From positions 1 through 7,110 of the forward strand of contig JACQQW010000029.1 in NCBI GenBank assembly GCA_016206745.1: a stretch of 7,110 nt of DNA, given 5' to 3'. The position numbers and the translations under genes were made by a program. The notes under the pieces were generated by a model. The model saw only the letters and a program-made list of their open reading frames with translations. It was not told the DNA's origin and did not search any database. This document shows, piece after piece, positions 1-7,110 of this stretch (position 1 is the stretch's first letter; every line of letters starts with the position of its first letter). The DNA is from Candidatus Omnitrophota bacterium. GTDB taxonomy: Bacteria > Omnitrophota > Gorgyraeia > Zapsychrales > Fredricksoniimonadaceae.

Positions 1-3000
1 ATGGGCACCATGATCCAGCGTTATAAACCGGATGAGACCCAATACCGCGGTGAACAGTTTAAAGACCATCCGCAAGACGTCAAAGGCAATAATGAGCTTT
101 TATCATTGACCCAGCCGCAGATCATTAAAGAAATCCACGACGCGTATTTGAATGCCGGCGCGGACATTATTGAAACCAATACCTTTAACTCCAACCGCGT
201 GTCCATGGCGGATTACCGCATGGAAAGCCTGGTGTATGAACTCAACGCCGCCTCCGCCCGCCTGGCCCGCGAGGCCGCGGACCAATTCACCAAGGCCAGC
301 CCTGCAAAACCACGTTTTGTGGCCGGCGCTGTCGGCCCAACCAACAAAACCGCATCCATTTCCCCCGATGTCAATGACCCGGCGTTCCGCGGCATTACCT
401 TTGACCAGCTGGTGGACGCCTATATCGAACAGTTAAAAGGCCTCATCGACGGTGGAGTTGACCTGCTGTTGGTGGAAACCATTTTTGACACCCTCAATTG
501 CAAAGCCGCCCTTTTTGCCATTGACACCTATTGCGCCCAAATCAACAGGCGGTATCCCATCATCATTTCCGGCACCATCACCGATGCCAGCGGACGCACA
601 CTCTCGGGCCAGACCACGGAAGCTTTCTGGATTTCCGTCCAACACGCCAATCCCCTGGCCGTCGGATTAAACTGCGCTTTGGGCGCCAAAGACATGCGGC
701 CTTATATCGAGGAAATGTCCCGCGCCGCCTCCTGCTATGTCAGCTGTTATCCAAATGCCGGACTGCCCAATGCTTTTGGCGAATACGACCAGGGGCCGGC
801 GGAAATGGCGGGACTGATCAAAGACTTTGCCCAAAGCGGATTCTTAAATATTGTCGGCGGCTGCTGCGGGACGACCCCGGACCATATCAAGGCCATCGCG
901 GAAACAGTGGCCAATGTCCCTCCCCGGCCGTTGAAAGAACGTCCCCGGCACAGTGCCTTCAGCGGGTTGGAACCTTTGATCATCCGGGAAAACACCAATT
1001 TCGTCAATGTCGGGGAACGCGCCAATGTCACCGGGTCCAAACAATTCGCCCGGCTGATCATTGCCGGCCAATATGACCAGGCCCTGGTTGTGGCCCGCCA
1101 GCAGGTGGAAAACGGGGCCCAAATCATCGACGTCAACATGGATGAAGCCATGCTTGATTCTACGGCGGCCATGACCACCTTTTTGAATTTGATCGCTTCC
1201 GAGCCGGACATTTCCAAAGTGCCGGTCATGATCGACTCCTCCAAATGGTCCGTCATCGAAGCGGGCCTCAAATGCGCGCAGGGCAAAAGCATTGTTAACT
1301 CCATTTCGCTCAAAGAAGGCGAGGCGCAGTTCCTGCGCCAGGCGGCCCTGGTCAAACGCTATGGCGCGGCCGCGGTGGTCATGGCCTTTGATGAACAGGG
1401 CCAGGCGGACACCGTCCAGCGCCGGGTGGACATTTGCCGGCGCGCCTATAAAATCCTGACGGAGACCGTCGGTTTCCCGCCCGAGGACATTATTTTTGAC
1501 CCTAATATTTTCGCCGTGGCCACCGGCATCGAAGAGCACAATGACTATGCCCTGGATTATTTTGAGGCCGCCCGGCGCATCAAGGCCGCCTGCCCCGGAT
1601 GCCTGATTTCCGGCGGGGTCAGCAATGTGTCCTTTTCCTTCCGCGGCAATGACCCCATCCGCGAAGCCATGCACTCGGCCTTCCTCTACCATGCCATCAA
1701 GGCCGGCATGGACATGGGTATTGTCAATGCCGGCATGATCGCCGTCTATGACAATATCCCCAAAGATTTATTGGAGCGGGTGGAAGATGTTTTGCTCAAC
1801 CGCCGGCCGGACGCCACAGAACGTTTGGTCAGCTTTGCGCAGACCCATAAATCGCAAGGCAAAAAAATCGAAGAAGACCTGGCCTGGCGCAAAGAGCCGG
1901 TGGAACAGCGGCTCTCCCATGCCCTGGTCAAAGGCATTGTGGATTTCATTGACCAGGACACCGAAGAAGCCCGCCAAAAATCCAAACGCCCGCTGGACGT
2001 GATTGAAGGCCCGCTCATGGACGGCATGAATATTGTGGGAGACCTGTTTGGCTCCGGCAAAATGTTCCTGCCCCAGGTGGTCAAAAGCGCCCGGGTCATG
2101 AAAAAAGCGGTGGCCCATCTCATGCCGTTTATGGAAAAAGACAAAGATTCCGTCAGTAAGACCGCCGGCACCGTGCTCATGGCCACGGTCAAAGGCGACG
2201 TGCACGACATCGGCAAAAACATCGTGGGCGTGGTCCTGGCCTGCAATAATTTTAAGATCATCGATTTGGGCGTCATGGTGCCCTGCGATAAAATCCTAAA
2301 GACCGCGCGGGAGGCCAGGGCCGATATGATCGGGCTCTCCGGGTTGATCACCCCGTCTTTGGATGAAATGGTCCACGCGGCCCAGGAAATGCAACGCGAG
2401 GGGTTTTCCATCCCGCTATTAATCGGAGGCGCCACCACTTCCCCGAATCACACCGCGGTCAAAATCACGCAAGGGTACCCCGCCGGCATGACCGTGCATG
2501 TCAAGGACGCCTCCCGCTGCGTCGGTGTATGCCGCGCTTTGATGGATCCCGGCGCCAAAAAAGAGCTGGCCGAACGTGTCCATAAAGAATATGAGGCCCT
2601 GCGCCGGGAACATGAGCGGCGCCAAAGCGAACGCAAATTGGTCCCTATTGAAGAGGCCCGGGTCCGAAAATTCACCTGCGATTGGAGCAAGACCCCCATC
2701 ACTAAACCATCTTTTTTGGGCATTAAAACTTTTAAAAATTTCGATTTAAATAAAATCCGCACCTTTATCGACTGGTCGCCGTTTTTTATCGCCTGGGAAC
2801 TCAAGGGAAAATTCCCCAATATCCTCAAGGACCCCGCCTGCGGGGCTGAAGCCGCCCGCGTTTATGCCGATGCCAATGCCATGCTCGATGACATCATCGC
2901 CCGCAAACTTTTGACCGCCCATGCCGTGGTCGGGTTTTACCCCGCCAACAGCAGCGGTGACGACATAGAACTCTACACCGATGAAGGCAGGAACAAAATC

Positions 3001-3612
3001 TTGGGAGTGGTCCATTCCCTGCGCCAGCAGGCGCAAGTGCGTCCCGGCGATCCTCTATTGGCGCAGGCCGATTATATCGCGCCCAAAGAAACCGGCCTCA
3101 AGGACTATTTGGGGGCCTTCGCGGTGACGGCCGGCATTGGATTGGACGGCATGGTCAAAGAATTCGAGGCGGACCACGATGACTATAAAAGCATCATGGC
3201 CAAGGCCGTGGCGGACCGGCTGGCCGAGGCCTTCGCGGAATACACGCATCAATGGGTGCGCAAGGAACTATGGGGCTATGCCGCGGACGAGGACCTGACC
3301 CTTGAGCAAATCACCCATGTGGATTACCAAGGGATACGCCCGGCGCCGGGCTACCCCGCCTGCCCGGACCACACGGAAAAAGAATTATTATTCAAAATGC
3401 TCAACGCACAGGGAAATGCCGGCATCACCTTGACCGAGACCTTCGCCATGCTGCCCACCGCCGCCGTGTGCGGCCATTATTTCGCCCATCCGGATTCCAG
3501 GTATTTTTCATTAGGGAAAATCGGCAGGGACCAGGTCATCGACTATGCCAAACGCAAAGGCATGGATGTCGCGGCTGTGGAGCGGTGGCTGGGGCCGAAT
3601 TTGGGGTATTAA
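1..3612 (+). CDS. metH: Cobalamin-dependent methionine synthase (5' end beyond window)
   Basis: Transfers the methyl group of 5-methyltetrahydrofolate through cob(I)alamin to homocysteine, giving methionine and tetrahydrofolate in the cytoplasm. All four modules are present in 1203 visible residues. The homocysteine domain (about 1-300) has zinc ligands C225, C288 and C289 (NCALG; GGCCG), matching E. coli C247, C310 and C311. The pterin domain (about 335-625) includes [13 protein letters not shown] and [16 protein letters not shown]. The cap and B12 domain (about 630-870) has DVHDIGKN with cobalt-ligand H735, its partners D733 and S786, and GGATTS at 809-814. The SAM-binding reactivation domain (about 880-1203) has RPAPGYPAC at 1113-1121. 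The first residues, MGTMIQ, align with E. coli residues 23-28 (the LDGGMGTMIQ motif), so this ATG is internal and about 22 codons, promoter and RBS lie outside the window. The C-terminus ends in PNLGY, close to the E. coli end. The intact reactivation domain implies flavodoxin- or ferredoxin-type reductive reactivation. I see no broken motif. Confidence 0.98.
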   Translation: MGTMIQRYKPDETQYRGEQFKDHPQDVKGNNELLSLTQPQIIKEIHDAYLNAGADIIETNTFNSNRVSMADYRMESLVYELNAASARLAREAADQFTKASPAKPRFVAGAVGPTNKTASISPDVNDPAFRGITFDQLVDAYIEQLKGLIDGGVDLLLVETIFDTLNCKAALFAIDTYCAQINRRYPIIISGTITDASGRTLSGQTTEAFWISVQHANPLAVGLNCALGAKDMRPYIEEMSRAASCYVSCYPNAGLPNAFGEYDQGPAEMAGLIKDFAQSGFLNIVGGCCGTTPDHIKAIAETVANVPPRPLKERPRHSAFSGLEPLIIRENTNFVNVGERANVTGSKQFARLIIAGQYDQALVVARQQVENGAQIIDVNMDEAMLDSTAAMTTFLNLIASEPDISKVPVMIDSSKWSVIEAGLKCAQGKSIVNSISLKEGEAQFLRQAALVKRYGAAAVVMAFDEQGQADTVQRRVDICRRAYKILTETVGFPPEDIIFDPNIFAVATGIEEHNDYALDYFEAARRIKAACPGCLISGGVSNVSFSFRGNDPIREAMHSAFLYHAIKAGMDMGIVNAGMIAVYDNIPKDLLERVEDVLLNRRPDATERLVSFAQTHKSQGKKIEEDLAWRKEPVEQRLSHALVKGIVDFIDQDTEEARQKSKRPLDVIEGPLMDGMNIVGDLFGSGKMFLPQVVKSARVMKKAVAHLMPFMEKDKDSVSKTAGTVLMATVKGDVHDIGKNIVGVVLACNNFKIIDLGVMVPCDKILKTAREARADMIGLSGLITPSLDEMVHAAQEMQREGFSIPLLIGGATTSPNHTAVKITQGYPAGMTVHVKDASRCVGVCRALMDPGAKKELAERVHKEYEALRREHERRQSERKLVPIEEARVRKFTCDWSKTPITKPSFLGIKTFKNFDLNKIRTFIDWSPFFIAWELKGKFPNILKDPACGAEAARVYADANAMLDDIIARKLLTAHAVVGFYPANSSGDDIELYTDEGRNKILGVVHSLRQQAQVRPGDPLLAQADYIAPKETGLKDYLGAFAVTAGIGLDGMVKEFEADHDDYKSIMAKAVADRLAEAFAEYTHQWVRKELWGYAADEDLTLEQITHVDYQGIRPAPGYPACPDHTEKELLFKMLNAQGNAGITLTETFAMLPTAAVCGHYFAHPDSRYFSLGKIGRDQVIDYAKRKGMDVAAVERWLGPNLGY

Positions 3613-3812
3613 AGCCTAAAATTATTACCTTCAATACTTTTAACGGACTTTTTCTGCGGAAAAATGTTTTGAACACTGCGGAGAAAAGAAAAATATTCCG
3701 CCCAGGTCCTGGATCGATTTAAAGCATTGCCGCGGGCCCGGGCAAACGCCTCGCGGCGGCTTTCGCTGCGGGCGTCTTGCAGCATCTCCATTTTCTCTTC
3801 ATCACTGAGCAC
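3609..3812 (-). CDS. Small 67-aa protein coupled to the upstream nucleotidyltransferase
   Basis: Short protein starting at GTG (3812-3810) and ending in TAA (3611-3609). Evidence that it is real: a strong Shine-Dalgarno (AGGGGAGG, 3826-3819) sits 6 nt before GTG. The start overlaps the last 11 bases of the nucleotidyltransferase gene, as in translational coupling. The sequence also resembles short proteins I recall as companions of such nucleotidyltransferases in uncultivated bacteria: an acidic start ([12 protein letters not shown]), an arginine-rich helix ([17 protein letters not shown]), then an aromatic stretch ([16 protein letters not shown]) and a short C-terminal tail ending in NNFRL. 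It has no signal peptide, membrane segment or cysteine, and no RxxxxH HEPN motif. In-frame ATGs at codons 8 and 10 are alternative starts but lack the good RBS. Function is unknown. A role as partner or inhibitor of the adjacent enzyme is inferred from position only. Its stop overlaps that of metH, which converges on it. Confidence 0.72.
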   Translation of the reverse strand: MLSDEEKMEMLQDARSESRREAFARARGNALNRSRTWAEYFSFLRSVQNIFPQKKSVKSIEGNNFRL

Positions 3813-4350
3813 CGCCGGCCTCCCCTAAAATTTCTTCTAATTTATCCACGCAATTAAATAAACCGAAATATTCCCGCAACAGATCCACGTTCAACCGTTG
3901 CCTGTGGTTTTTAATCAACCATTCAATGTCCGCCATGTCTTGGGCATAGCGGCTTGGATCATTATTCAGGGCCTGTATCTTTAAACCGATAATGTCTTCC
4001 GGCACAACCACATTGACAGTGCATCCTTTAACGATCTCATGTGGCCTGGCCCGGTCAAGCATGGCCAGGGCGTATGTCCGGTGGGCAATGATAAAATCAA
4101 TATTCCCTAATTCATTAAGCATGCCCCAAAAATTGGCCGCATCGGGGCTTTCATGCTTAAGTTCATATCCCAACGACGTTAAAATGCTTTTGACAGCCGG
4201 GATGTCTTGATGATGCACCAGAAAATCAATATCCATTGTCGCCCGCTGAAAACCTGCCGCATGCAAAGCAAATCCTCCGATAATGGCACAACGGACGCCG
4301 TGCTTGTCGAACTGGCCCAAAATCATTTTAGAAACCGCTTCAAAGTCCAT
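3802..4350 (-). CDS. Nucleotidyltransferase-fold protein (MNT/AbiEii-like)
   Basis: A 182-residue protein with the signature of the minimal DNA polymerase beta-type nucleotidyltransferase superfamily. It has a GG motif (G25-G26 in CAIIGGFALHAAG), a DxD metal-binding pair (D40 and D42 in ATMDIDFLV) and a likely third carboxylate (D85 in GNIDFIIA). A distal PEDIIGLKIQAL segment follows (117-128) with K124, and an RYAQDMADIEWLI helix (134-146), the layout seen in AbiEii-like and related antitoxin or transferase families. Such proteins transfer NMP from an NTP to protein or RNA, but the target here cannot be told. No AbiEi-type winged-helix gene or HEPN gene is adjacent. The only close partner is the 67-aa protein encoded across its stop. 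The ATG lacks a Shine-Dalgarno; only CCACC separates it from a TATAAT box, suggesting a leaderless message. The preceding HEAT gene ends 26 bp upstream on the same strand. Confidence 0.88.
   Translation of the reverse strand: MDFEAVSKMILGQFDKHGVRCAIIGGFALHAAGFQRATMDIDFLVHHQDIPAVKSILTSLGYELKHESPDAANFWGMLNELGNIDFIIAHRTYALAMLDRARPHEIVKGCTVNVVVPEDIIGLKIQALNNDPSRYAQDMADIEWLIKNHRQRLNVDLLREYFGLFNCVDKLEEILGEAGGAQ
3819..3826 (-). promoter_or_regulatory. Shine-Dalgarno of the 67-aa gene, inside the upstream CDS
   Basis: On the minus strand the sequence AGGGGAGG precedes the GTG start at 3812 by 6 nt and lies within the last codons of the nucleotidyltransferase gene. It decides the start of the 67-aa gene over the in-frame ATGs seven and nine codons further in. 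It also shows that the host uses canonical ribosome binding sites, in contrast to the apparently leaderless nucleotidyltransferase gene. Confidence 0.7.
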
Positions 4351-4364
4351 GGTGGATTATAACA
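4351..4364 (-). promoter_or_regulatory. Extended -10 promoter of the nucleotidyltransferase gene
   Basis: Read on the minus strand, TGTTATAAT (4364-4356) is a perfect TGn extended -10 plus TATAAT. It is followed by CCACC (4355-4351) and the ATG at 4350. Transcription normally starts 6-8 bases after the -10 element, which falls on the ATG itself, so the mRNA would have essentially no leader. There is no good -35 box at 17 bp; a TTGATG lies only 13 bp upstream. An extended -10 can compensate for a poor -35. The call is a prediction from sequence alone. Confidence 0.55.
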
Positions 4365-4371
4365 CAGCCGT

Positions 4372-4398
4372 AATCATCAACGTAAGAAATCATCAACG
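4372..4398. repeat. 11-bp direct repeat around the HEAT gene stop codon
   Basis: AATCATCAACG occurs at 4372-4382 and again at 4388-4398, a period of 16 bp with 5 bp between copies. On the minus strand the first copy encodes part of VDDFLR and the second, shifted by one frame, supplies the TGA stop of the HEAT-repeat gene. A small tandem duplication is the simplest explanation. Confidence 0.6.
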
Positions 4399-6659
4399 GT
4401 TGTGGATGCCATGCGGACAATTTCCGGGACAAGGCCGGAGAAATCTGCCTCGCTCACATGAGATAAAAAAACAGCATTACCTTTATATACCGGAACACCT
4501 TGCCTTTGAAACTTTATCTTCCCCGGATTGAAATCAACCCCGCCATTTTTAGACATCCCGACCATGGCATCGTCTTGGGGAATAAATTCCCTCTTCAATT
4601 CTTGAATGCGTTTTAGGTCCTCTGTTTCCAGGGCATTCCCAGCGTCGGATGTTTTGAGGTCCTTCACATATCGGGCAAAGCGGGGATCATGCAGCACCGG
4701 GGCAGTGATTTGTCCATACCATTGGGAAAGAATAAGTTCAGGACTTTCTAAAATCCTAAACCGTGCTTCATGGGCCTCCGGATGCACCATCTTCGCTAAG
4801 ACCTTAACGGCCTCCTCCCGCACTTCCTTATGCTTTCCCGGGTGCACAATAACAGCTTCCACCGCCCGCACAGCATCCTCATCATCGACCAAAGAACCAA
4901 GCACCTGCAAGGCCGCCCTCTGCCCTGCGACATCGGGGTAGTTCAACATGGCATAAAGATTTTCATGGGAAGGGATCGCCCTTGCCGGATGCAGTTCAAT
5001 GGAATCCAAAATATCCTTTCGATCCTGTAAATCCCTGCTTATATGCCAAATTTCAATTAATTTGGGCGTCTGTGGACCTCCTAAAACAACAAGACCTTGT
5101 TTGGCATATGCCCTAACTATTGGGTCTTCATGAGCAAGCAAGTCAATGAGCCCTTCCGCAATGGTGGGATCGTTTATGTCTTTGAAAACATTGCTCATGG
5201 TTTCACGCACTATCGGATCAGGGTGCTGCAGGGCTTCAACAAAAATATGTGCTGCTTGTGTATCTCCGACGCGTACCAGCGCTTCCACCGCTTCATGACC
5301 TAGTTGCGGGTCATGTAAAGCAGCCTGCCGTAAATACCCAAGCACCCGCGCATATCCCATATTTCCTGTCCTCGCTCGGGCATTAGTCGATGCAGCCCGC
5401 CACTCTTTTTCCTTTCTCAACAGTGACCTGCGGTGGGCGGTCAATATTTTTAACTTGTGTTCCCGCCAGGCCCTTTGTTCATGCCTGTCAACGCCGGTGA
5501 CCAATAATTCCAAAGCTTCCATGGCCTCTAACTTCGCCTCCCGGTTTTGTCCATGCAGCAAGGCCCGGCCATGGCCTTCAATAAAACGCTCGACCGGCGT
5601 TTGTGATTCTTCTAAATATTTACGTGCCTGTTCCCGATGCTCCGCAGATTCATCACCCAAGACCTCCAACACCCCTCCCACCGCACGGTGGTCTTTTTTC
5701 TCGGCCAAAGCAAAAGCAGCCGCGCGGCGGACAGGATAGTTTTCATCCGACAATGATTCTGTCAAAAAATTAGCGTGCCTCGATTGGATCTCTTCGACTT
5801 TATTTGCCGCCCATTGACGGTACTTATTGTCCGCGTCTGACAAAGCAATGATAAGGTATCTCCTGGCCGGATCACGATTCTTGTCATCCAACAAAATATT
5901 TCCCATCCGCTCCATAATTCTTTCTTGAGGCACCTTGAGATCTTCCAATGCCTTTTGCGCTCTTATCCATACTCTATCATCCGGATGATCCAATAATTCT
6001 AAAAGCCAGTCAATGCCTCTATGATCACCTAACAAACCTAGTGTCAAAGCCGCTTGTGCCCTGACCCACAAATTTTGAGCTTCGGACAAAGCTTGCAGTA
6101 AATATTCAATTGTTTCAAGATGCCATTGGATCGTCCCCAAAGCAACAGCAGCCGCCATACGGACATCTACGTAGTCGTCTTTTAAAAGCAGTGATCCTAG
6201 TATATGGACTTCCCGGCTGGCATGAAGCCTTCCTAAAGCAATGGCTGCTCTCTTGCGTATCTCTGGCCTTTCATTCTTCAATCCATAAGTAAGGAAGTCC
6301 ACTGCCCTGGGGCCTCCCTTAGATTCCAAGTCCCCAATCAAATCTTTCTGCAGCACAGAATCATATTCTTTATTGAATAATATTATTGGAATATTCTTAT
6401 TCCAGTTGACCCTGTCCAATCTTCTCAGCTGTTTGCCCGCATACTGACGGATATTCAAATCCTTTTCTGAATCAACAATTCGCATCAAATACTCCATCAC
6501 CATAGGCCCTTTATGTCTTGATAAAACGCGTAAGGCATCCATCCTCTCATGGGAAGGCCTCTTTGTGTCACTGGCAATTTCACCTGCTAAATTAACATAG
6601 TAAGGAAGCAATTTATCAACAGTATCATTGTTATTTTGTCCTGCCATCGCCCTATCCAT
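4377..6659 (-). CDS. Large HEAT-repeat protein with a lineage-specific C-terminal tail
   Basis: Cytoplasmic-looking solenoid protein of 760 residues from the ATG at 6659 (780 from a TTG at 6719). Residues about 50-350 are HEAT or PBS-lyase-type repeats, with units such as RPEIRKRAAIALGRL, VDVRMAAAVALGTI, LWVRAQAALTLGLLG and YPVRRAAAFALAEKKDH. A basic, charged stretch follows (about 390-435, rich in RR, KEKEW and RARTG). A second repeat array spans about 438-630 (LGHEAVEALVRVGD, DPIVRETMSNVF, DPIVRAYAKQGLVVLG, KEVREEAVKVLAKM). The last 80 residues are not repeats and contain NGGVDFNP (705-712) and a short beta-rich tail; I recall similar tails on proteins of Omnitrophota. No signal peptide, membrane helix or catalytic motif is visible, so a scaffold or protein-binding role is inferred, not shown. 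ATG 6659 is preferred because GGTGGA lies 5 nt upstream; the TTG directly follows an in-frame TAA and has no RBS. The repeat type also occurs in phycobilisome lyase-like proteins, but no such pathway is present here. Confidence 0.85.
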   Translation of the reverse strand: MDRAMAGQNNNDTVDKLLPYYVNLAGEIASDTKRPSHERMDALRVLSRHKGPMVMEYLMRIVDSEKDLNIRQYAGKQLRRLDRVNWNKNIPIILFNKEYDSVLQKDLIGDLESKGGPRAVDFLTYGLKNERPEIRKRAAIALGRLHASREVHILGSLLLKDDYVDVRMAAAVALGTIQWHLETIEYLLQALSEAQNLWVRAQAALTLGLLGDHRGIDWLLELLDHPDDRVWIRAQKALEDLKVPQERIMERMGNILLDDKNRDPARRYLIIALSDADNKYRQWAANKVEEIQSRHANFLTESLSDENYPVRRAAAFALAEKKDHRAVGGVLEVLGDESAEHREQARKYLEESQTPVERFIEGHGRALLHGQNREAKLEAMEALELLVTGVDRHEQRAWREHKLKILTAHRRSLLRKEKEWRAASTNARARTGNMGYARVLGYLRQAALHDPQLGHEAVEALVRVGDTQAAHIFVEALQHPDPIVRETMSNVFKDINDPTIAEGLIDLLAHEDPIVRAYAKQGLVVLGGPQTPKLIEIWHISRDLQDRKDILDSIELHPARAIPSHENLYAMLNYPDVAGQRAALQVLGSLVDDEDAVRAVEAVIVHPGKHKEVREEAVKVLAKMVHPEAHEARFRILESPELILSQWYGQITAPVLHDPRFARYVKDLKTSDAGNALETEDLKRIQELKREFIPQDDAMVGMSKNGGVDFNPGKIKFQRQGVPVYKGNAVFLSHVSEADFSGLVPEIVRMASTTVDDFLR

Positions 6660-6691
6660 TCGTTCCACCGAATGAAATTCAACACTCAAAG

Positions 6692-7110
6692 TCAAAGCTG
6701 GTTTTGACAATTCGGCCAATTAAAGGCCGACAGGTATTGCCAGTAAATTCTTTCCTTGGCCGTCTTGTCTTCCATCTCAATTCCGGCAACTTTATTTTGA
6801 TCGGCATAATCTTGTCCCAGCACGCTTTCTTGAAAATGCCGTTTAAACCAGATGGCCAGGATCAATGCCTGGTACATTTGCCGCAAATTGGCGAAGTTTT
6901 TGCCTTCATTGACCTCTCTCTTGATTTCCGGGAGGATGACTTCGCGGATGATTTGGGAGGCTAAGGCATTGGTATTCTTGACCGCGCCACCCCGCTGCAA
7001 TTTCTCTAAATGTTGTTCTGATTTATCTGTGGAAATTGCTGGGGGCCATGCGCTCTTTTTATCATTCTGACTGAGCGCAAGGTAATCCTCCTCCAACATC
7101 ACCTCCAAAC
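6692..7110 (-). CDS. Partial protein, C-terminal part only (Omnitrophota-type conserved block)
   Basis: The reading frame is open to the right edge, so the N-terminus lies beyond the window. It stops at TGA (6694-6692). About 138 codons are visible. A charged linker (about 1-44) leads into a long helical block (about 45-125): NTNALASQIIREVILPEI, REVNEGKNFANLRQMYQ, ALILAIWFKRHF, then VLGQDYADQNKVAGIEMEDKTAKERIYWQYL. I recognise this block from large, uncharacterised proteins of Omnitrophota and relatives, where as I recall it usually continues past YLxAF for some tens of residues. Here it ends abruptly in a short unrelated tail (NWPNCQNQL). The downstream HEAT-repeat frame overlaps this end by up to 28 bp. 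It may be a natural C-terminus, a truncated gene, or the first half of a gene split by a frameshift. A GGAGGT with a nearby TTG (7096-7094) could serve as an internal start, but the block normally sits inside longer proteins. Function unknown. Confidence 0.75.
   Translation of the reverse strand, partial: LEVMLEEDYLALSQNDKKSAWPPAISTDKSEQHLEKLQRGGAVKNTNALASQIIREVILPEIKREVNEGKNFANLRQMYQALILAIWFKRHFQESVLGQDYADQNKVAGIEMEDKTAKERIYWQYLSAFNWPNCQNQL

Noticed and set aside
531..1076. Plus-strand frame of about 180 codons inside metH
   Set aside because: It is an out-of-frame shadow of the homocysteine domain; the metH frame carries every catalytic motif over the same bases.
844..1692. Long antisense open frame (about 280 codons) opposite metH, with similar ones at 747-1355 and 1746-2438
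   Set aside because: They lie wholly opposite conserved metH codons and arise from G/C-rich third positions. They have no RBS, and their low-complexity, Gly/His/Phe- or Ser/Met-rich products resemble no family.
3649..3664. Stem TTTTTC-TGCG-GAAAAA as a terminator for metH
   Set aside because: The stem is only 6 bp and AT-rich, with no following T-tract, and it lies within the 67-aa coding region.
3468..3722. Plus-strand frame running past the metH stop
   Set aside because: It begins deep inside metH in another frame, has no RBS and overlaps the better supported 67-aa gene on the opposite strand.
3731..3770. G/C-rich inverted pieces around CCGCGGGCCCGGGC as a terminator or operator
   Set aside because: They are explained by Arg/Ala codons of the 67-aa gene (the ARARGNA region), have no T-tract and form no clean long stem.
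3802..4350. Annotating the nucleotidyltransferase as AbiEii toxin of an AbiE system
   Set aside because: The fold motifs fit the superfamily, but no AbiEi antitoxin gene is adjacent and the partner is a 67-aa unknown, so the specific system name is not supported.
4377..6719. Phycocyanobilin lyase or deoxyhypusine hydroxylase assignment for the HEAT protein
   Set aside because: Only the repeat type is shared. The His-Glu metal sites of deoxyhypusine hydroxylase are not evident and nothing nearby suggests phycobilisomes.

Overview
The window looks like a chromosomal segment from an uncultivated bacterium, most likely of the Omnitrophota (formerly Omnitrophica/OP3) or a relative. The assignment rests on three things: a block in the right-hand gene (the TNALA...REVILPEI...NEGKNFANLRQMYQ region), a C-terminal tail with an NGGVDF core on the HEAT-repeat protein, and a small-protein/nucleotidyltransferase gene pair. 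I associate all three with that group from memory. A protein search would be needed to confirm it. The metH gene alone would fit almost any Gram-negative bacterium.

Layout. Positions 1-3612 (+) hold nearly all of metH, cobalamin-dependent methionine synthase. The first ATG of the window is an internal, conserved methionine, so the true start lies about 22 codons upstream of the window. Every other gene is on the minus strand. Read in their own direction (right to left) they are: the 3' end of a gene that enters from beyond position 7110 and stops at 6692; a large HEAT-repeat protein (about 6659-4377); a small nucleotidyltransferase-fold protein (4350-3802); and a 67-residue protein (3812-3609). 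The last overlaps the nucleotidyltransferase gene by 11 bp and converges on metH so tightly that the two stop codons share the palindrome TTAA. Coding density is near total. The largest gap is 26 bp, or 32 bp if the ATG start of the HEAT gene is used.

How the parts relate. MetH is a housekeeping enzyme joining one-carbon metabolism to methionine and SAM supply. The four minus-strand genes look like accessory, lineage-specific genes. They are visibly poorer in G+C than metH (sampled lines about 45% against about 62%). The 3802-4350 and 3609-3812 genes form a translationally coupled pair, probably with their own promoter: an extended -10 element lies so close to the start that the mRNA would be leaderless. 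The HEAT protein and the partial gene on its right may be two halves of what was once one protein, because their frames overlap by 28 bp in a -1 relation and the first ends abruptly within a conserved block.

The best candidates for something undescribed are the nucleotidyltransferase/67-aa pair and the HEAT-repeat protein with its lineage-specific tail. No RNA genes, CRISPR arrays, insertion sequences or convincing rho-independent terminators were seen.
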